This document shows, in pieces, positions 9,877 to 18,128 of a stretch of 64,000 nucleotides of DNA. Numbering within the stretch: the stretch's first letter is position 1; the number at the start of each line of letters is the position of its first letter. A model generated the notes under the pieces. That model did not search any database and was not told where the DNA came from. It saw only the letters and a program-made list of their open reading frames with translations. A program made the translations under genes and the position numbers. The stretch is from Rhizobium laguerreae (GTDB taxonomy: Bacteria; Pseudomonadota; Alphaproteobacteria; Rhizobiales; Rhizobiaceae): contig NZ_MRDM01000010.1 in NCBI RefSeq assembly GCF_002008165.1, forward strand, positions 740,541 to 804,540, in the 5' to 3' direction.

Positions 9877-10625
9877 TAACAGACCCGCAAGGGACCGTTC
9901 TCGCGCTGTTTCTGGTTTTCTGCCGGATCGGTGGCTGTGTGCTGGCTCTTCCGGGTTTTTCCTCGGCGCGCGTTCCCGCACAGCTGCGCGTCTTCATCGC
10001 CAGCGCGCTTTCGATCGCCGTCATGCCGTTGCTCTGGGATACTGTCTATCCGGCCGTTCACACCGGTGCCGGAACCTATATCGGCCTGATCTTCAGCGAA
10101 TCGCTGATCGGCGTGATGTATGGCATGCTGGCGAGGATCTACACGCTCGGCATGCAGTTCGCCGCCTCGATCACCGCCATGATGGTCGGCTACACCCAGC
10201 CGGGCTCCGCCGACGTCATCGAAGATACGCCGGAGACCAGCCTGTCGGCCTTTATCACCTTTGCCGGCATGATGATCCTCTTCATCATGGATTTCCATCA
10301 CATCGTCTTCCGCGCGCTGATCGATTCCTACACGACCATGCCATTCGGCGGTATGATGCAGATGCGCGCGACGCTGATATCCTTTACCGACACGCTGGAG
10401 CAGACCACCTACATCATGCTGCGGCTGTCGAGCCCCTTCTTGATCTACGGCTTGATCTTCAACGTCTCGATCGGTTTCATCAACAAGCTGGCGCCGCAGA
10501 TCCCGGTCTACTTCATCTCCACGCCCTATCTGCTGATGGGCGGGCTCTTCCTGATCTATTTCTCGATTGCGGCGATGGTCAGCCAGTTCGGCCAGTCCTT
10601 CGCCTCGATCTATATCGGGCGATGA
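9873..10625 (+). CDS. fliR: Flagellar export-gate protein FliR
   Basis: A 250-residue inner-membrane protein with about six hydrophobic segments; the first reads [19 protein letters not shown], the usual FliR start, and [34 protein letters not shown] is the conserved later region. With FliP and FliQ it forms the channel through which flagellar subunits leave the cytosol. Its start overlaps the flhA stop by four bases. Confidence 0.95.
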   Translation: MITDPQGTVLALFLVFCRIGGCVLALPGFSSARVPAQLRVFIASALSIAVMPLLWDTVYPAVHTGAGTYIGLIFSESLIGVMYGMLARIYTLGMQFAASITAMMVGYTQPGSADVIEDTPETSLSAFITFAGMMILFIMDFHHIVFRALIDSYTTMPFGGMMQMRATLISFTDTLEQTTYIMLRLSSPFLIYGLIFNVSIGFINKLAPQIPVYFISTPYLLMGGLFLIYFSIAAMVSQFGQSFASIYIGR

Positions 10626-10632
10626 GGCCGAT

Positions 10633-11046
10633 ATGATTGAAAAGAAGCGCTCCCAGAAGCTCAAGCGGCTGCTCTCGGTGCAGCGGCATATCGAAAGAAT
10701 GGCCGAGAACGATCTGGCCGAAACCAGCCGCCAGCGTGTCGAGGTGAATGTGGCGATGGACGACGTCATCCTCGCGCTCGGCTCGATGGACCCCGTCCAC
10801 CATGCCTTCTCGCAGAATTACGCCGACCGATTCGGCAGGCTCAGCATCAAGGACCAGCAGCTGACCGGCATGCAGCAGATCCACGAGATGCGGCTGGCGC
10901 GCGAGCGCGCCAAGGGTGACCGCTTTGAAGAGGGCATGAAGGAAGCACTCGAGGCCGAGCGCCGCGAGGCCGATGACAACGCCGTCTACGATGTCATCGA
11001 TCAGCAATTCGCAACGCCAGCCTCCAGCAAGCTTCAAAAACCATAG
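10633..11046 (+). CDS. Charged coiled-coil flagellar protein, FliJ-like
   Basis: A 137-residue, very charged, all-helical protein (MIEKKRSQKLKRLLSVQRHIE, then a long Glu/Arg/Gln-rich helix to about residue 125) with no membrane segment. Size, helical hairpin character and place directly after fliR fit FliJ, the small export-apparatus protein that links the ATPase to FlhA, but sequence resemblance is weak and typical of any coiled coil. The ATG at 10633 is preferred to the longer open frame because the upstream extension lies inside fliR. It starts 7 bases after fliR and is surely in the same operon. Confidence 0.6.
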   Translation: MIEKKRSQKLKRLLSVQRHIERMAENDLAETSRQRVEVNVAMDDVILALGSMDPVHHAFSQNYADRFGRLSIKDQQLTGMQQIHEMRLARERAKGDRFEEGMKEALEAERREADDNAVYDVIDQQFATPASSKLQKP

Positions 11047-11078
11047 TCGTTACGATCTTAAATTCAGAGGATTGTAAC

Positions 11079-11642
11079 GTGGCTATTTCGCCTCCCAGTG
11101 ATCTGGTCCTGGACGTTGTCAAAGCTGCCGACCCCATGGAGGTTCAGGCGGCCCAGGAAAAGTTGAAGGCAAATCGTGCGGCCTTTGCCGCAACGAGTCT
11201 CGCCGAAAATGGCAAAGGCTTCTCCAATACGGTCGACGTTCTCGATCATGTCGGCCAGAAGAGCGGCCTCGCCAACGTCCAGAACCGCACCAAGACCGAG
11301 GAAGTTCCGGAAAGCTACCGGAAGTTCGAAGCCATGGTCCTGCAAAATTTCGTCAAGTCCATGCTGCCGAGCGAAAGCGAAGAGGTCTACGGCAAGGGCG
11401 CGACCGGCGATATCTGGAAAGGCATGATGGCCGAGCAGCTCGGCAACACCATGGCCAAGGGTGACGGCATCGGCATTGCCAAGCAGATGTACAGCGAACT
11501 TCTGCGCCGGCAGGAAGGCAAGATCGTCAATGCCTCCACAGACGACGATGACCGCAACACCGCGCTCAGCATGATCGACGACTTCCAGCGTAAGACCTTT
11601 GGCACGCCGACCGCCGAAGCCAAGACCGATAGAACAGGATGA
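11079..11642 (+). CDS. Rod-binding protein, FlgJ amino-terminal domain / CheL type
   Basis: A 187-residue protein with the rod-binding domain of FlgJ at about residues 80-150 (YRKFEAMVLQNFVKSMLPSE, then GDIWKGMMAEQLGNTMAKGDGIGIAKQMYSEL). It lacks the muramidase domain of enterobacterial FlgJ, as in Caulobacter CheL. It should act in the periplasm as a cap or scaffold for rod assembly; wall cutting would come from a separate enzyme, plausibly the transglycosylase at 548-1126. The start codon is GTG (GTGGCTATT) behind an AGAGGA ribosome site. Confidence 0.85.
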   Translation: MAISPPSDLVLDVVKAADPMEVQAAQEKLKANRAAFAATSLAENGKGFSNTVDVLDHVGQKSGLANVQNRTKTEEVPESYRKFEAMVLQNFVKSMLPSESEEVYGKGATGDIWKGMMAEQLGNTMAKGDGIGIAKQMYSELLRRQEGKIVNASTDDDDRNTALSMIDDFQRKTFGTPTAEAKTDRTG

Positions 11643-11689
11643 TCTTAGGCCGGTTGGCCAAAAATCCGAATCCCGTTCCAGTTAACAGT

Positions 11690-11740
11690 TAGAGCATGCT
11701 GTTGTCCGAAAACTCCGTACGTTTTTCGCATCATGCTCTA
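11690..11740. repeat. Dispersed palindromic repeat, copy A
   Basis: Outer arms TAGAGCATG and CATGCTCTA pair perfectly, with an inner CGAAAAC/GTTTTTCG pair around the loop. The same TAGAxCATGxTGxCGAAAA core recurs at 16749 and 39930, and a relative lies at 33554. It sits in the gap between the FlgJ-like and FlgN-like genes and could form an RNA hairpin. I take it to be one of the intergenic palindromes that are dispersed through rhizobial chromosomes. Confidence 0.7.
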
Positions 11741-11763
11741 AGCGAAGCATAACCGAGGGTATC

Positions 11764-12129
11764 ATGGAAATAATTTCGAACGAATACAGGATCAAATCCG
11801 TTCTCGGACGCCTCGAAATGATCATCGACAATGAGAACACCCGGATCGGCAACGACCCGCAGTTCGATCTCAAGGTCTCCAATGCCCATAAGAGCCGCTG
11901 CCTCTACGAGCTGTCGACGCTTTTTCGCGACACCGATCCGGCCGAGCTTGCCGCTGCCCATCTCGATCAGCTGCACGGCCTAAAGAAGAAGCTGGTTCTC
12001 AATGCCCGTCGCGTTGAGGCGCATCTCGAAGCGGTTCGCGCTGTCGCCGACCTGCTGAAGAATGCAGTTCAGGACGCCGACGCCGACGGCACCTATTCCC
12101 AGGAACAATTTGCCGCGCGTGGAAACTGA
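11764..12129 (+). CDS. Probable flagellar export chaperone, FlgN-like
   Basis: A 121-residue soluble helical protein (MEIISNEYRIKSVLGRLEMIIDNENTRIG, then long helices to residue 105). FlgN chaperones hook-junction proteins FlgK and FlgL before export and has just this size and helical make-up; those clients are encoded in the same block. The match is by size, composition and context rather than by clear motifs. Its stop overlaps the next start by one base (TGATG). Confidence 0.6.
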   Translation: MEIISNEYRIKSVLGRLEMIIDNENTRIGNDPQFDLKVSNAHKSRCLYELSTLFRDTDPAELAAAHLDQLHGLKKKLVLNARRVEAHLEAVRAVADLLKNAVQDADADGTYSQEQFAARGN

Positions 12130-12668
12130 TGGTCAAGCTCGTCCTCACCGGTGTCTGGGTTTGCGCCATCACCTTGGCCTCGGTCTATTTCTCGGTGTAC
12201 TTGGCGACCGCGCCGGCGCCCGCAGCAACGGATTCCAAGCAGAGCGCGCTTGAACTGGTGAAGGGCGAAACGATCACGGTGCCGATCATCGGCAACGGTG
12301 CGATCACCGGCTATTTCCTCGGCCGCGTTTCGTTCATGATGAACAAGGACATGCTGAAAGGCGTGACGCTGCCACTGAGCGAGATGACGACGGACGAGCT
12401 TTTCAGCCTGCTGGTCGGCAACAAGATGGTCGATATCGCCCACATCAAATCCTTCGATCCGAACGCTTTTCGCGAAGAGATCAAGAAGGGCATGAACGAA
12501 CGCCTCGGTGGCGAATACGTCGCCGACGTGATGCTGGAGCAGCTCGACTATCTTTCCAAGGAAGAGGTCAAGGAAAGCTCCGCCGGTCAGCTGAAGACGG
12601 TGGGTGCACCGGTCAAGATCGTCGAGACCGCACCGGCCGCCGAAGCACCGGCGCCAGCGGCCCATTAA
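12129..12668 (+). CDS. Membrane-anchored flagellar-cluster protein, possibly FliL-like
   Basis: A 179-residue protein with one amino-terminal membrane segment (LVLTGVWVCAITLASVYFSVYLA), a periplasmic domain, and an Ala/Pro-rich tail. The order of elements (GYFLGRVSFMMNKDM, then a helical stretch ELFSLLVGNK, NAFREEIKKGMNERLGG and VADVMLEQLDYLSKEEVK) is like the stomatin-like fold of FliL, which surrounds the stator, but the similarity is only in layout. It is the last gene of the flagellar block and is followed by a strong palindrome. A true FliL may lie elsewhere in the genome. Confidence 0.55.
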   Translation: MVKLVLTGVWVCAITLASVYFSVYLATAPAPAATDSKQSALELVKGETITVPIIGNGAITGYFLGRVSFMMNKDMLKGVTLPLSEMTTDELFSLLVGNKMVDIAHIKSFDPNAFREEIKKGMNERLGGEYVADVMLEQLDYLSKEEVKESSAGQLKTVGAPVKIVETAPAAEAPAPAAH

Positions 12669-12685
12669 CGACTATCATATCATTG

Positions 12686-12719
12686 ACGGCAAACGGCGCC
12701 CTCGGGCGCCGTTTGCCGT
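12686..12719 (+). terminator. Hairpin ending the flagellar block
   Basis: A perfect 15-base-pair stem (ACGGCAAACGGCGCC at 12686-12700 with its complement at 12705-12719) and a four-base loop, 17 bases after the last flagellar stop. There is no real T-tract after it, so it may stop transcription poorly alone or stabilise the 3' end of the long mRNA. Confidence 0.75.
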
Positions 12720-12958
12720 TGGCGCGCGTGGTTAATAAACCACTTATGCGAGCATGGAAATTCAAGGAATTTTCCTAAGGGTTGTTTGAAACCGTCCTGT
12801 TATATCAGGTGTCACAGCTTGGCATGCGCCGCTTATCCGGGATCGGAGGGACGCGCACCGGCGGGACGCGACCGGTCCTTTCGAGACCTCCGGTGCGGAA
12901 ATATGGGCTTGTTTTCCGGGATGTCGGGCGCATGCAGCACCCTCGGCAGGAGGTAGGA

Positions 12959-13798
12959 ATGAATCTGATTGCAAACTTCGCGGTGCTCGCATCGCGGCGG
13001 ACGATCTTCGATCTGCCGGTCTGCGATCTCGGCTGGGACGACGCCCTCGTTTTCATCAACGAGCTGGCCTCCATTCCCGTCGGCCAGACCGTGGTTTGCT
13101 TCGTCAACGCCCACAACATGCTGACGACGCTACGCGACGACGAATATTACCGGATTATGTCGCACAATCTGGTGCTGCCTGACGGTATCGGCCTCAACAT
13201 CGCATCGCAAATCGCCCATGGTGCGCCGTTTCCCGCCAATCTGAACGGCACCGATTTTGTGCCGGCCTTCCTGACCTTCATGGAGGCCCCGCGCCGCATC
13301 GGCCTCATCGGCGGCACGCGCACGGTCGTCGAGGCGGCGGCAGAAAATTTCCGCAGGCACACGCCTTGGCATGAATTCGTCGTCGTTTCCGACGGCTATT
13401 TCGACAAGGTCGATCCAACTGATGTCATCGAGGAGCTCGAGCGCCAGAAGGTCGATATCCTGATTGTCGGCATGGGAACGCCGCTGCAGGAGAAATGGGT
13501 TCACAACAATATCCGCGCCGATCATGCGCGGCTGGTGTTGACGGTGGGCGCTCTCTTCGACTTCGTCTCCGGCGCCGTGCCCCGCGCGCCGAAAACAGTG
13601 CGGATGATGCGTCTGGAATGGGCCTATCGCCTGCTGCAGGAGCCGACGCGCCTCTGGCGCCGTTACATCGTCGGCATCCCGGTCTTCCTCTTCCATGTTC
13701 TGCGCTACCGCTTCCGCCGGCGCGAAAGGATCCTCAGCTATCCGGAAGAGCACGGCAGCGCGCTGCAGCCGCGGTCGGACCATAAGAAGGCGAGCTGA
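12959..13798 (+). CDS. WecG/TagA/CpsF-family glycosyltransferase
   Basis: A 279-residue protein of the WecG/TagA family: CFVNAHNMLTTLRDDEYYR, LPDGIGLNIAS and the long segment from IGLIGGT to DILIVGMGTPLQEKWVHNN are its conserved blocks. Such enzymes transfer N-acetylmannosamine or a related sugar to a lipid-linked intermediate at the inner membrane. A basic amphipathic tail (RRYIVGIPVFLFHVLRYRFRRRER) suits membrane docking. The ATG at 12959 has an excellent AGGAGGT ribosome site; longer frames upstream lack support. With the Wzz-like gene that follows it suggests a small surface-polysaccharide locus. Confidence 0.85.
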   Translation: MNLIANFAVLASRRTIFDLPVCDLGWDDALVFINELASIPVGQTVVCFVNAHNMLTTLRDDEYYRIMSHNLVLPDGIGLNIASQIAHGAPFPANLNGTDFVPAFLTFMEAPRRIGLIGGTRTVVEAAAENFRRHTPWHEFVVVSDGYFDKVDPTDVIEELERQKVDILIVGMGTPLQEKWVHNNIRADHARLVLTVGALFDFVSGAVPRAPKTVRMMRLEWAYRLLQEPTRLWRRYIVGIPVFLFHVLRYRFRRRERILSYPEEHGSALQPRSDHKKAS

Positions 13799-13945
13799 GC
13801 TTATAGCGCCGCGTGTCTAACAGGATGCGTGGCTTAGCAATTCTTGCCCGCTGCGGTTAACCATTTCTTTGCCATGAATATTTAGAGTCGTTTAATCATC
13901 TGCATTCGTGCGGATGAGCGAACTCGGCCATCATGTGCATGAGAT

Positions 13946-15727
13946 GTGGCGCAAATGTACGATATCAGGGCCAGAAACAGCTTCCAGGATCGCGCAGCCG
14001 CAGGGCCGCGCCCCCATGGCGATTCCTATGCTCCGCCCCAGTCGAGCCGGCCTGATATCGCGCCGCCCGAGGCCGAATTGCTGCGCGCCATCGGCCGCGC
14101 GCTGGAAGAACAGCGCGCCAGTGCGGCGCGCACCGCACCGCTGGTCGACCGCATCGAAACCATCCTCGGCAACCGCCTCCGGGCCGCCAACGACGTCGGC
14201 CATCCGCTTCCTCAGGAGCCGGCGGGCGATGAAGAGCTGGGCGTTCCGGCCGACCAGCCGATGATCTCACCCGCACCCCTGGCCGCTGTCCGTGAAGAGC
14301 CCGCCGACCCCCGGTCGGTAGCGCCGCTGCGTCGGGCGAGCGGGATCGGCCTTGCGATGATGGTGGCCGCCGCGACGATCATCGGCGCGGGCTTGCCGGC
14401 GCTGATGCCAGCTTCGCCCGCCCTCTATCGTGCCGAGGCGACACTTGCGGTGAAGAGCGATGTAGCAAGCCGCGCTGCCTTCACCCAGGCCGCGGCGAAA
14501 GGGCTGCTGTCGGCGCGGGTGGTTGCTTCGACGGTGGCCGCCCTGAAACTCGATCATGATCCCGAATTTGCCGGCGCCAGCGCCAATGCGCTCGGCGTCG
14601 CGCTCGATCTGCTCTCGGCGACCGGTGCTGCTGCCGATCCGGCCTCGCGCGCCGAGGCGACGCTGAAACATGCGGTCGAGATACTGCCCGATGCCGCCGC
14701 CGGCACCATCCTCGTCAGGGTGACGACCGGCGACAGCGGCAAATCCATGCGCATCGCCGCAAGGCTTGCCGAAGCGGTGTCCGCAGCAGACGGAGCCGGC
14801 GGCAACGTCGAGACCGATGCCGCCTTGCGTAAAACCTATGACGAAGTGAAAGCGGAGCTTGCCGCCTTCACCGCGAAGAGCGGCGAGGGCAATGTCAAGG
14901 TAGCGATCGATCTTCGCCGCCAGATCGACCGGCTCGATGCCGATCTGAAAGAGGCAGACCAGAATATCCTTGCCGCCAAGGCGCAGGCCGACCGGCTCAA
15001 GGCCGCAAAACTTGCCGAAGTGCTCGACGGCTCGCTCCCCTCTGATATGCTTTCGCCGGCGCTACAGGACTGGCGCGACAAATATTCCGTCGCCAAAACG
15101 ACGCTTGCGCAGCTTTCGGCCGAGCTTGGTCCGCGCCATCCGCGCCTCTTGCAGCAGCAGGCCGAAACGGACGGTCTCAAGGAGAATATGGGCAAGGAGC
15201 TTACCCGTCTTGCCCAGACTGCCAACCTCACTGCTAAGGCCGCCGTCGATGCGCGCAAGGGCCTGAACGATCGCCGCAACACGCTGATCGCCCAGAGCCG
15301 GGACACCGGCGTCGATTTGTCACGCCTGACCGAACTCAGCGAAAAGGCGAATGCCGCCCGCTCGCGCCTCGAAGAGGCGACGTCCGCAGCGGTGGAAACG
15401 GCCGCCGACGGTCGTATCGTTCTCCTGAAGCCGGCGTTGGCAACCGCAGTATCGGCAAGCGATGGTCTGATCGGCCGAACCCTGACTGGTGCCGCGGCGG
15501 GCCTTGCGATAGGCCTTGCTGCGGCTTTCCTGCTCCGGCTGCGTAGGCCCGTCGCCGATTCCGCAAGCGAGAAAAAGCCCGTATCCCGGCCGCAGGCCCC
15601 ACTGCCCTCAATGCCTGTGCCGGCCCCCGCGCCGCTCGACGAAATGGAGCTGCTGCGCTCCGAAATCTCCGGCCTGCGCGACCGGCTTCGTGTTCATGCG
15701 CTCGAAGCGCGGCAGCCGCTGCGCTGA
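13946..15727 (+). CDS. Wzz/GumC-like polysaccharide chain-length or export protein
   Basis: A 593-residue protein with two membrane segments (about 132-155 and 512-535) enclosing a long periplasmic domain rich in Ala and coiled coil (about 300-480), which is the layout of polysaccharide co-polymerases. The block SAELGPRHPRLLQQQAE is the conserved motif of the GumC/ExoP periplasmic part. There is no tyrosine-kinase domain: after the second membrane segment only a short Pro-rich tail is present. Start is GTG 13946 or ATG 13955 (MYDIRARNS); the sequence does not decide. The amino-terminal 130 residues are cytosolic and unrecognised. It probably controls chain length of the polymer made with the glycosyltransferase upstream. 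Confidence 0.75.
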   Translation: MAQMYDIRARNSFQDRAAAGPRPHGDSYAPPQSSRPDIAPPEAELLRAIGRALEEQRASAARTAPLVDRIETILGNRLRAANDVGHPLPQEPAGDEELGVPADQPMISPAPLAAVREEPADPRSVAPLRRASGIGLAMMVAAATIIGAGLPALMPASPALYRAEATLAVKSDVASRAAFTQAAAKGLLSARVVASTVAALKLDHDPEFAGASANALGVALDLLSATGAAADPASRAEATLKHAVEILPDAAAGTILVRVTTGDSGKSMRIAARLAEAVSAADGAGGNVETDAALRKTYDEVKAELAAFTAKSGEGNVKVAIDLRRQIDRLDADLKEADQNILAAKAQADRLKAAKLAEVLDGSLPSDMLSPALQDWRDKYSVAKTTLAQLSAELGPRHPRLLQQQAETDGLKENMGKELTRLAQTANLTAKAAVDARKGLNDRRNTLIAQSRDTGVDLSRLTELSEKANAARSRLEEATSAAVETAADGRIVLLKPALATAVSASDGLIGRTLTGAAAGLAIGLAAAFLLRLRRPVADSASEKKPVSRPQAPLPSMPVPAPAPLDEMELLRSEISGLRDRLRVHALEARQPLR

Positions 15728-15847
15728 ACGAACATTTCCTTGCAAGCTTGCTATTGCATTGCCGCTTTCCGACAGGATAGGGCGTTAGCGGGCAATTGAC
15801 GCTCGCCGAGTATCCATAGATTGACGCGAAACAGGGCGGAGACACGC

Positions 15848-16747
15848 GTGACGACAGTAATCGACGGAAAGAACGTAGCTGCATCGGTCATTCAGACGGT
15901 CAAGAGTGCGACGGCGGCGCTGGAAAGGAGCAGCGGCGTCACCACCGGCCTTGCGGTCGTCATCGTCGGCGACGACCCGGCAAGCCACGCCTATGTCGGC
16001 TCCAAGGGCCGCATGGCCAAGGAGTGCGGCTTCAAGTCCGTTCAGCACACGCTGCCGGCGGAAACGAAGCAGGAGGATCTGGCAGCTCTCGTCGCCACCC
16101 TCAACGCCGATCCGTCGATCCACGGCATTCTGGTGCAGCTGCCCTTGCCGAAGCCGCTCGACAGCGAGGCGATCATCCAGTCGATCCTGCCGGAAAAGGA
16201 TGTCGACGGCCTGAGCGTCGTCAATGCCGGCAAGCTCGCCACCGGCGACCTGAAGACCGGACTTGTCTCCTGCACCCCGGCCGGTGCCATGGTCTTCGTC
16301 CGCCGCACCCATGGCGAGGATCTCTCCGGCCTCAACGCCGTCGTCATCGGTCGCTCCAACCTGTTCGGCAAGCCGATGGCGCAATTGCTGCTCAACGCCA
16401 ATGCGACGGTGACGATTGCTCATTCCAGGACCAGGAATCTCGCCGAGGTCTGCCGCAACGCCGATATCCTGGTGGCCGCCGTCGGCCGGCCGGAGATGGT
16501 CAGGGCCGATTGGGTGAAGCCCGGTGCGACGGTCATCGACGTCGGCATCAATCGGGTGGCAGCCCCCGAAAGAGGCGAAGGCAAGACCCGGCTCGTCGGC
16601 GACGTCGCCTTCGAGGAGGTCTCGGCGGTCGCCGGCACCATCACTCCGGTTCCCGGCGGCGTCGGGCCGATGACCATCGCCATGCTGATGGCCAACACGG
16701 TCATCGCCGCCCACCGCACGGCAGGGCAGACGCCGCCGCAGTTTTGA
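15848..16747 (+). CDS. folD: Methylenetetrahydrofolate dehydrogenase / methenyltetrahydrofolate cyclohydrolase FolD
   Basis: A 299-residue bifunctional enzyme that interconverts 5,10-methylene-, 5,10-methenyl- and 10-formyl-tetrahydrofolate in the cytosol, supplying formyl groups for purines and fMet-tRNA. Visible motifs: [16 protein letters not shown] with the catalytic Tyr/Lys, [13 protein letters not shown], the Rossmann motif [16 protein letters not shown] for NADP, and the terminal [16 protein letters not shown]. The GTG at 15848 gives the expected length; an ATG-less extension upstream adds nine unconserved residues. The gene ends two bases before a palindromic repeat shared with the convergent aglR. 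Confidence 0.97.
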   Translation: MTTVIDGKNVAASVIQTVKSATAALERSSGVTTGLAVVIVGDDPASHAYVGSKGRMAKECGFKSVQHTLPAETKQEDLAALVATLNADPSIHGILVQLPLPKPLDSEAIIQSILPEKDVDGLSVVNAGKLATGDLKTGLVSCTPAGAMVFVRRTHGEDLSGLNAVVIGRSNLFGKPMAQLLLNANATVTIAHSRTRNLAEVCRNADILVAAVGRPEMVRADWVKPGATVIDVGINRVAAPERGEGKTRLVGDVAFEEVSAVAGTITPVPGGVGPMTIAMLMANTVIAAHRTAGQTPPQF

Positions 16748-16748
16748 T

Positions 16749-16796
16749 TAGAACATGATGCCGAAAAGTGTGAGCGGTTTTCGGCATCCTGTTCTA
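16749..16796. repeat. Dispersed palindromic repeat, copy B, between convergent folD and aglR
   Basis: The outer arms TAGAACA/TGTTCTA and the inner arms GATGCCGAAAA/TTTTCGGCATC form a nearly complete hairpin. It fills the whole gap between the convergent folD and aglR, and the aglR stop codon (TAG, bases 16794-16796 read on the - strand) is the end of the repeat. A two-way terminator role is likely. Same family as the copies at 11690 and 39930. Confidence 0.75.
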
Positions 16797-17819
16797 GGAC
16801 TGGGGAACGGGACCGGTCGAGGCCCTGACGATCAGCTCGGTCTTCCAGAGCTCCTGGTCGGGGAAGGGGCCGGCATGCTTCACCGTGCCGATCAGCCGCT
16901 GCGCGATACGCAGGCCGGCCGCCCGCAATGAAGAGCGGGTCGTCGTCAGCGGTACGGAAAAGCTTTCCGGTTTCAGCAGCGGCAGCACGTCGTCATGGGC
17001 GATCAGTGAGATATCCTCACCGAGCCGCAATCCGGCCTGGTTGACCGCGCGGATCGCGCCGAGCGCCAGCACCGTGCTGGAGCAGAGGATCGCTGTCGGC
17101 CGCTCCGGCAATTGCAGGAAATGTTCCATCGCCAGCAGGCCTTGTTCGTCGGTCATCAGCGCGTGGCTCGTGCAACCCTCCTCGAGCGTGAGCCCGCGCT
17201 CGGCAAGGGCTGATAGGACGCCGTTCTTCCTGCGGATGGCGAAATCGAGATGCATCGGCCCGTTCATCAGCGCAAAACGCGTATGGCCGAGTTGCAGCAA
17301 CAGCCGCGTCGCATCGTAGAAGGCACCTTCGTTGTCGATGTCGAGATAGGGATAATCCGGCTCCGAACCGTATGAGCGACCGTGCACGACATAGGGCATG
17401 GAGAGCGATTTCAGCATGGCGAGCCGCGGGTCGTGGCCGCGCATATAGGCGACGAACAGGGCATCGACATTGCCGCTGATCGCAAGGCGGCGCAGCGCCG
17501 CCACCTCGTCATCCGGGTCGGCCGGCATGATGACGAAGTGGAAATCGTGGCGCACGGCCTCTTCGCCGAGCCCGGCCAGGAATTCACCGAAATGCACGTC
17601 GGACTGGTGGCCGGGCGCCGTCGGCATGACGAGACCGATCGAGCCTGCCTTGCCGGTCGCAAGCCGCTGCGCCGCCTTGTTCGGCCTGTATCCGGTTTCC
17701 TTGACAGCCTGAAGCACGCGCTCCCGGGTCGCCTCATTGACCTCGGGATAGCCGTTGAGCGCCCGGCTCACCGTCGTCTGAGACAGCCCCAGCAATTCCG
17801 ATAGCTGTTTGAGATTCAC
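16794..17819 (-). CDS. aglR: LacI-family repressor of the agl operon, AglR
   Basis: A 341-residue LacI/GalR regulator. The amino-terminal helix-turn-helix and hinge are textbook (MNLKQLSELLGLSQTTVSRALNGYPEVNEATRERV, then PNKAAQRLATG), followed by a periplasmic-binding-protein-like sugar domain (IGLVMPTAP to the end). It is divergent from aglE with a 309-base gap containing two AAAGCGCTTT palindromes, the type of site LacI-family proteins bind. It should repress aglEFGAK until an alpha-glucoside inducer binds. In Sinorhizobium the regulator in this place is AglR. Confidence 0.92.
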   Translation of the reverse strand: MNLKQLSELLGLSQTTVSRALNGYPEVNEATRERVLQAVKETGYRPNKAAQRLATGKAGSIGLVMPTAPGHQSDVHFGEFLAGLGEEAVRHDFHFVIMPADPDDEVAALRRLAISGNVDALFVAYMRGHDPRLAMLKSLSMPYVVHGRSYGSEPDYPYLDIDNEGAFYDATRLLLQLGHTRFALMNGPMHLDFAIRRKNGVLSALAERGLTLEEGCTSHALMTDEQGLLAMEHFLQLPERPTAILCSSTVLALGAIRAVNQAGLRLGEDISLIAHDDVLPLLKPESFSVPLTTTRSSLRAAGLRIAQRLIGTVKHAGPFPDQELWKTELIVRASTGPVPQS

Positions 17820-17885
17820 CTGCTATGCTTCCTCCCAGCCCGCCCGTCAGCCGTCTTGAAAAGGCCTGCCGCCTCCCAGTGGCAT

Positions 17886-17899
17886 CCAAAGCGCTTTCA
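17886..17899. promoter_or_regulatory. Probable AglR operator, aglR side
   Basis: CCAAAGCGCTTTCA shares the ten-base core AAAGCGCTTT with the aglE-side site and lies about 67 bases before the aglR start, fitting autoregulation or DNA looping. Only the outer bases break the symmetry. Confidence 0.65.
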
Positions 17900-18057
17900 A
17901 TTATGTATCATCTGGCGCGCTTGACTCAAGAAAAATCGCTCCATATTTCCCGATAGGCGCTGTTGCGCCGCGATATGCCGCGATATCTGGCGTATTCACA
18001 ACGGGTTTTCGCGAATTAACTTGACTCCATTCCACCGAAAGTGGAATGAGTTTGGTG

Positions 18058-18071
18058 TCAAAGCGCTTTGA
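18058..18071. promoter_or_regulatory. Probable AglR operator, aglE side
   Basis: TCAAAGCGCTTTGA is a perfect 14-base palindrome with the central CG step typical of LacI-family operators. It lies 58 bases before the aglE start, where bound repressor would block the promoter. Assignment to AglR is by position. Confidence 0.7.
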
Positions 18072-18128
18072 AATTTCTTTTATTAAGGGAATTCGGCGCG
18101 GTTGGGATTGTGATGGGAGGTTGATCAC

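Larger units (their letters stand above)
17820..18128. promoter_or_regulatory. aglR-aglE divergent control region
   Basis: A 309-base gap between divergent genes. It holds two operator-like palindromes: CCAAAGCGCTTTCA (core 17888-17897, near aglR) and the perfect dyad TCAAAGCGCTTTGA (18058-18071, near aglE). Their centres are 172 bases apart. A further inverted repeat, CATTCCAC and GTGGAATG with a five-base spacer (18028-18048), and a TTGACT hexamer (18021-18026) lie just upstream of the aglE-side operator. The aglE start is preceded by a GGGAGG ribosome site. No small gene recognised. Confidence 0.75.

Noticed and set aside
12782..12958. Amino-terminal extension of the WecG-type glycosyltransferase in the open frame
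   Set aside because: The extension is Arg/Gly/Thr-rich and unconserved in appearance, and a near-ideal AGGAGGT ribosome site stands just before the ATG at 12959.
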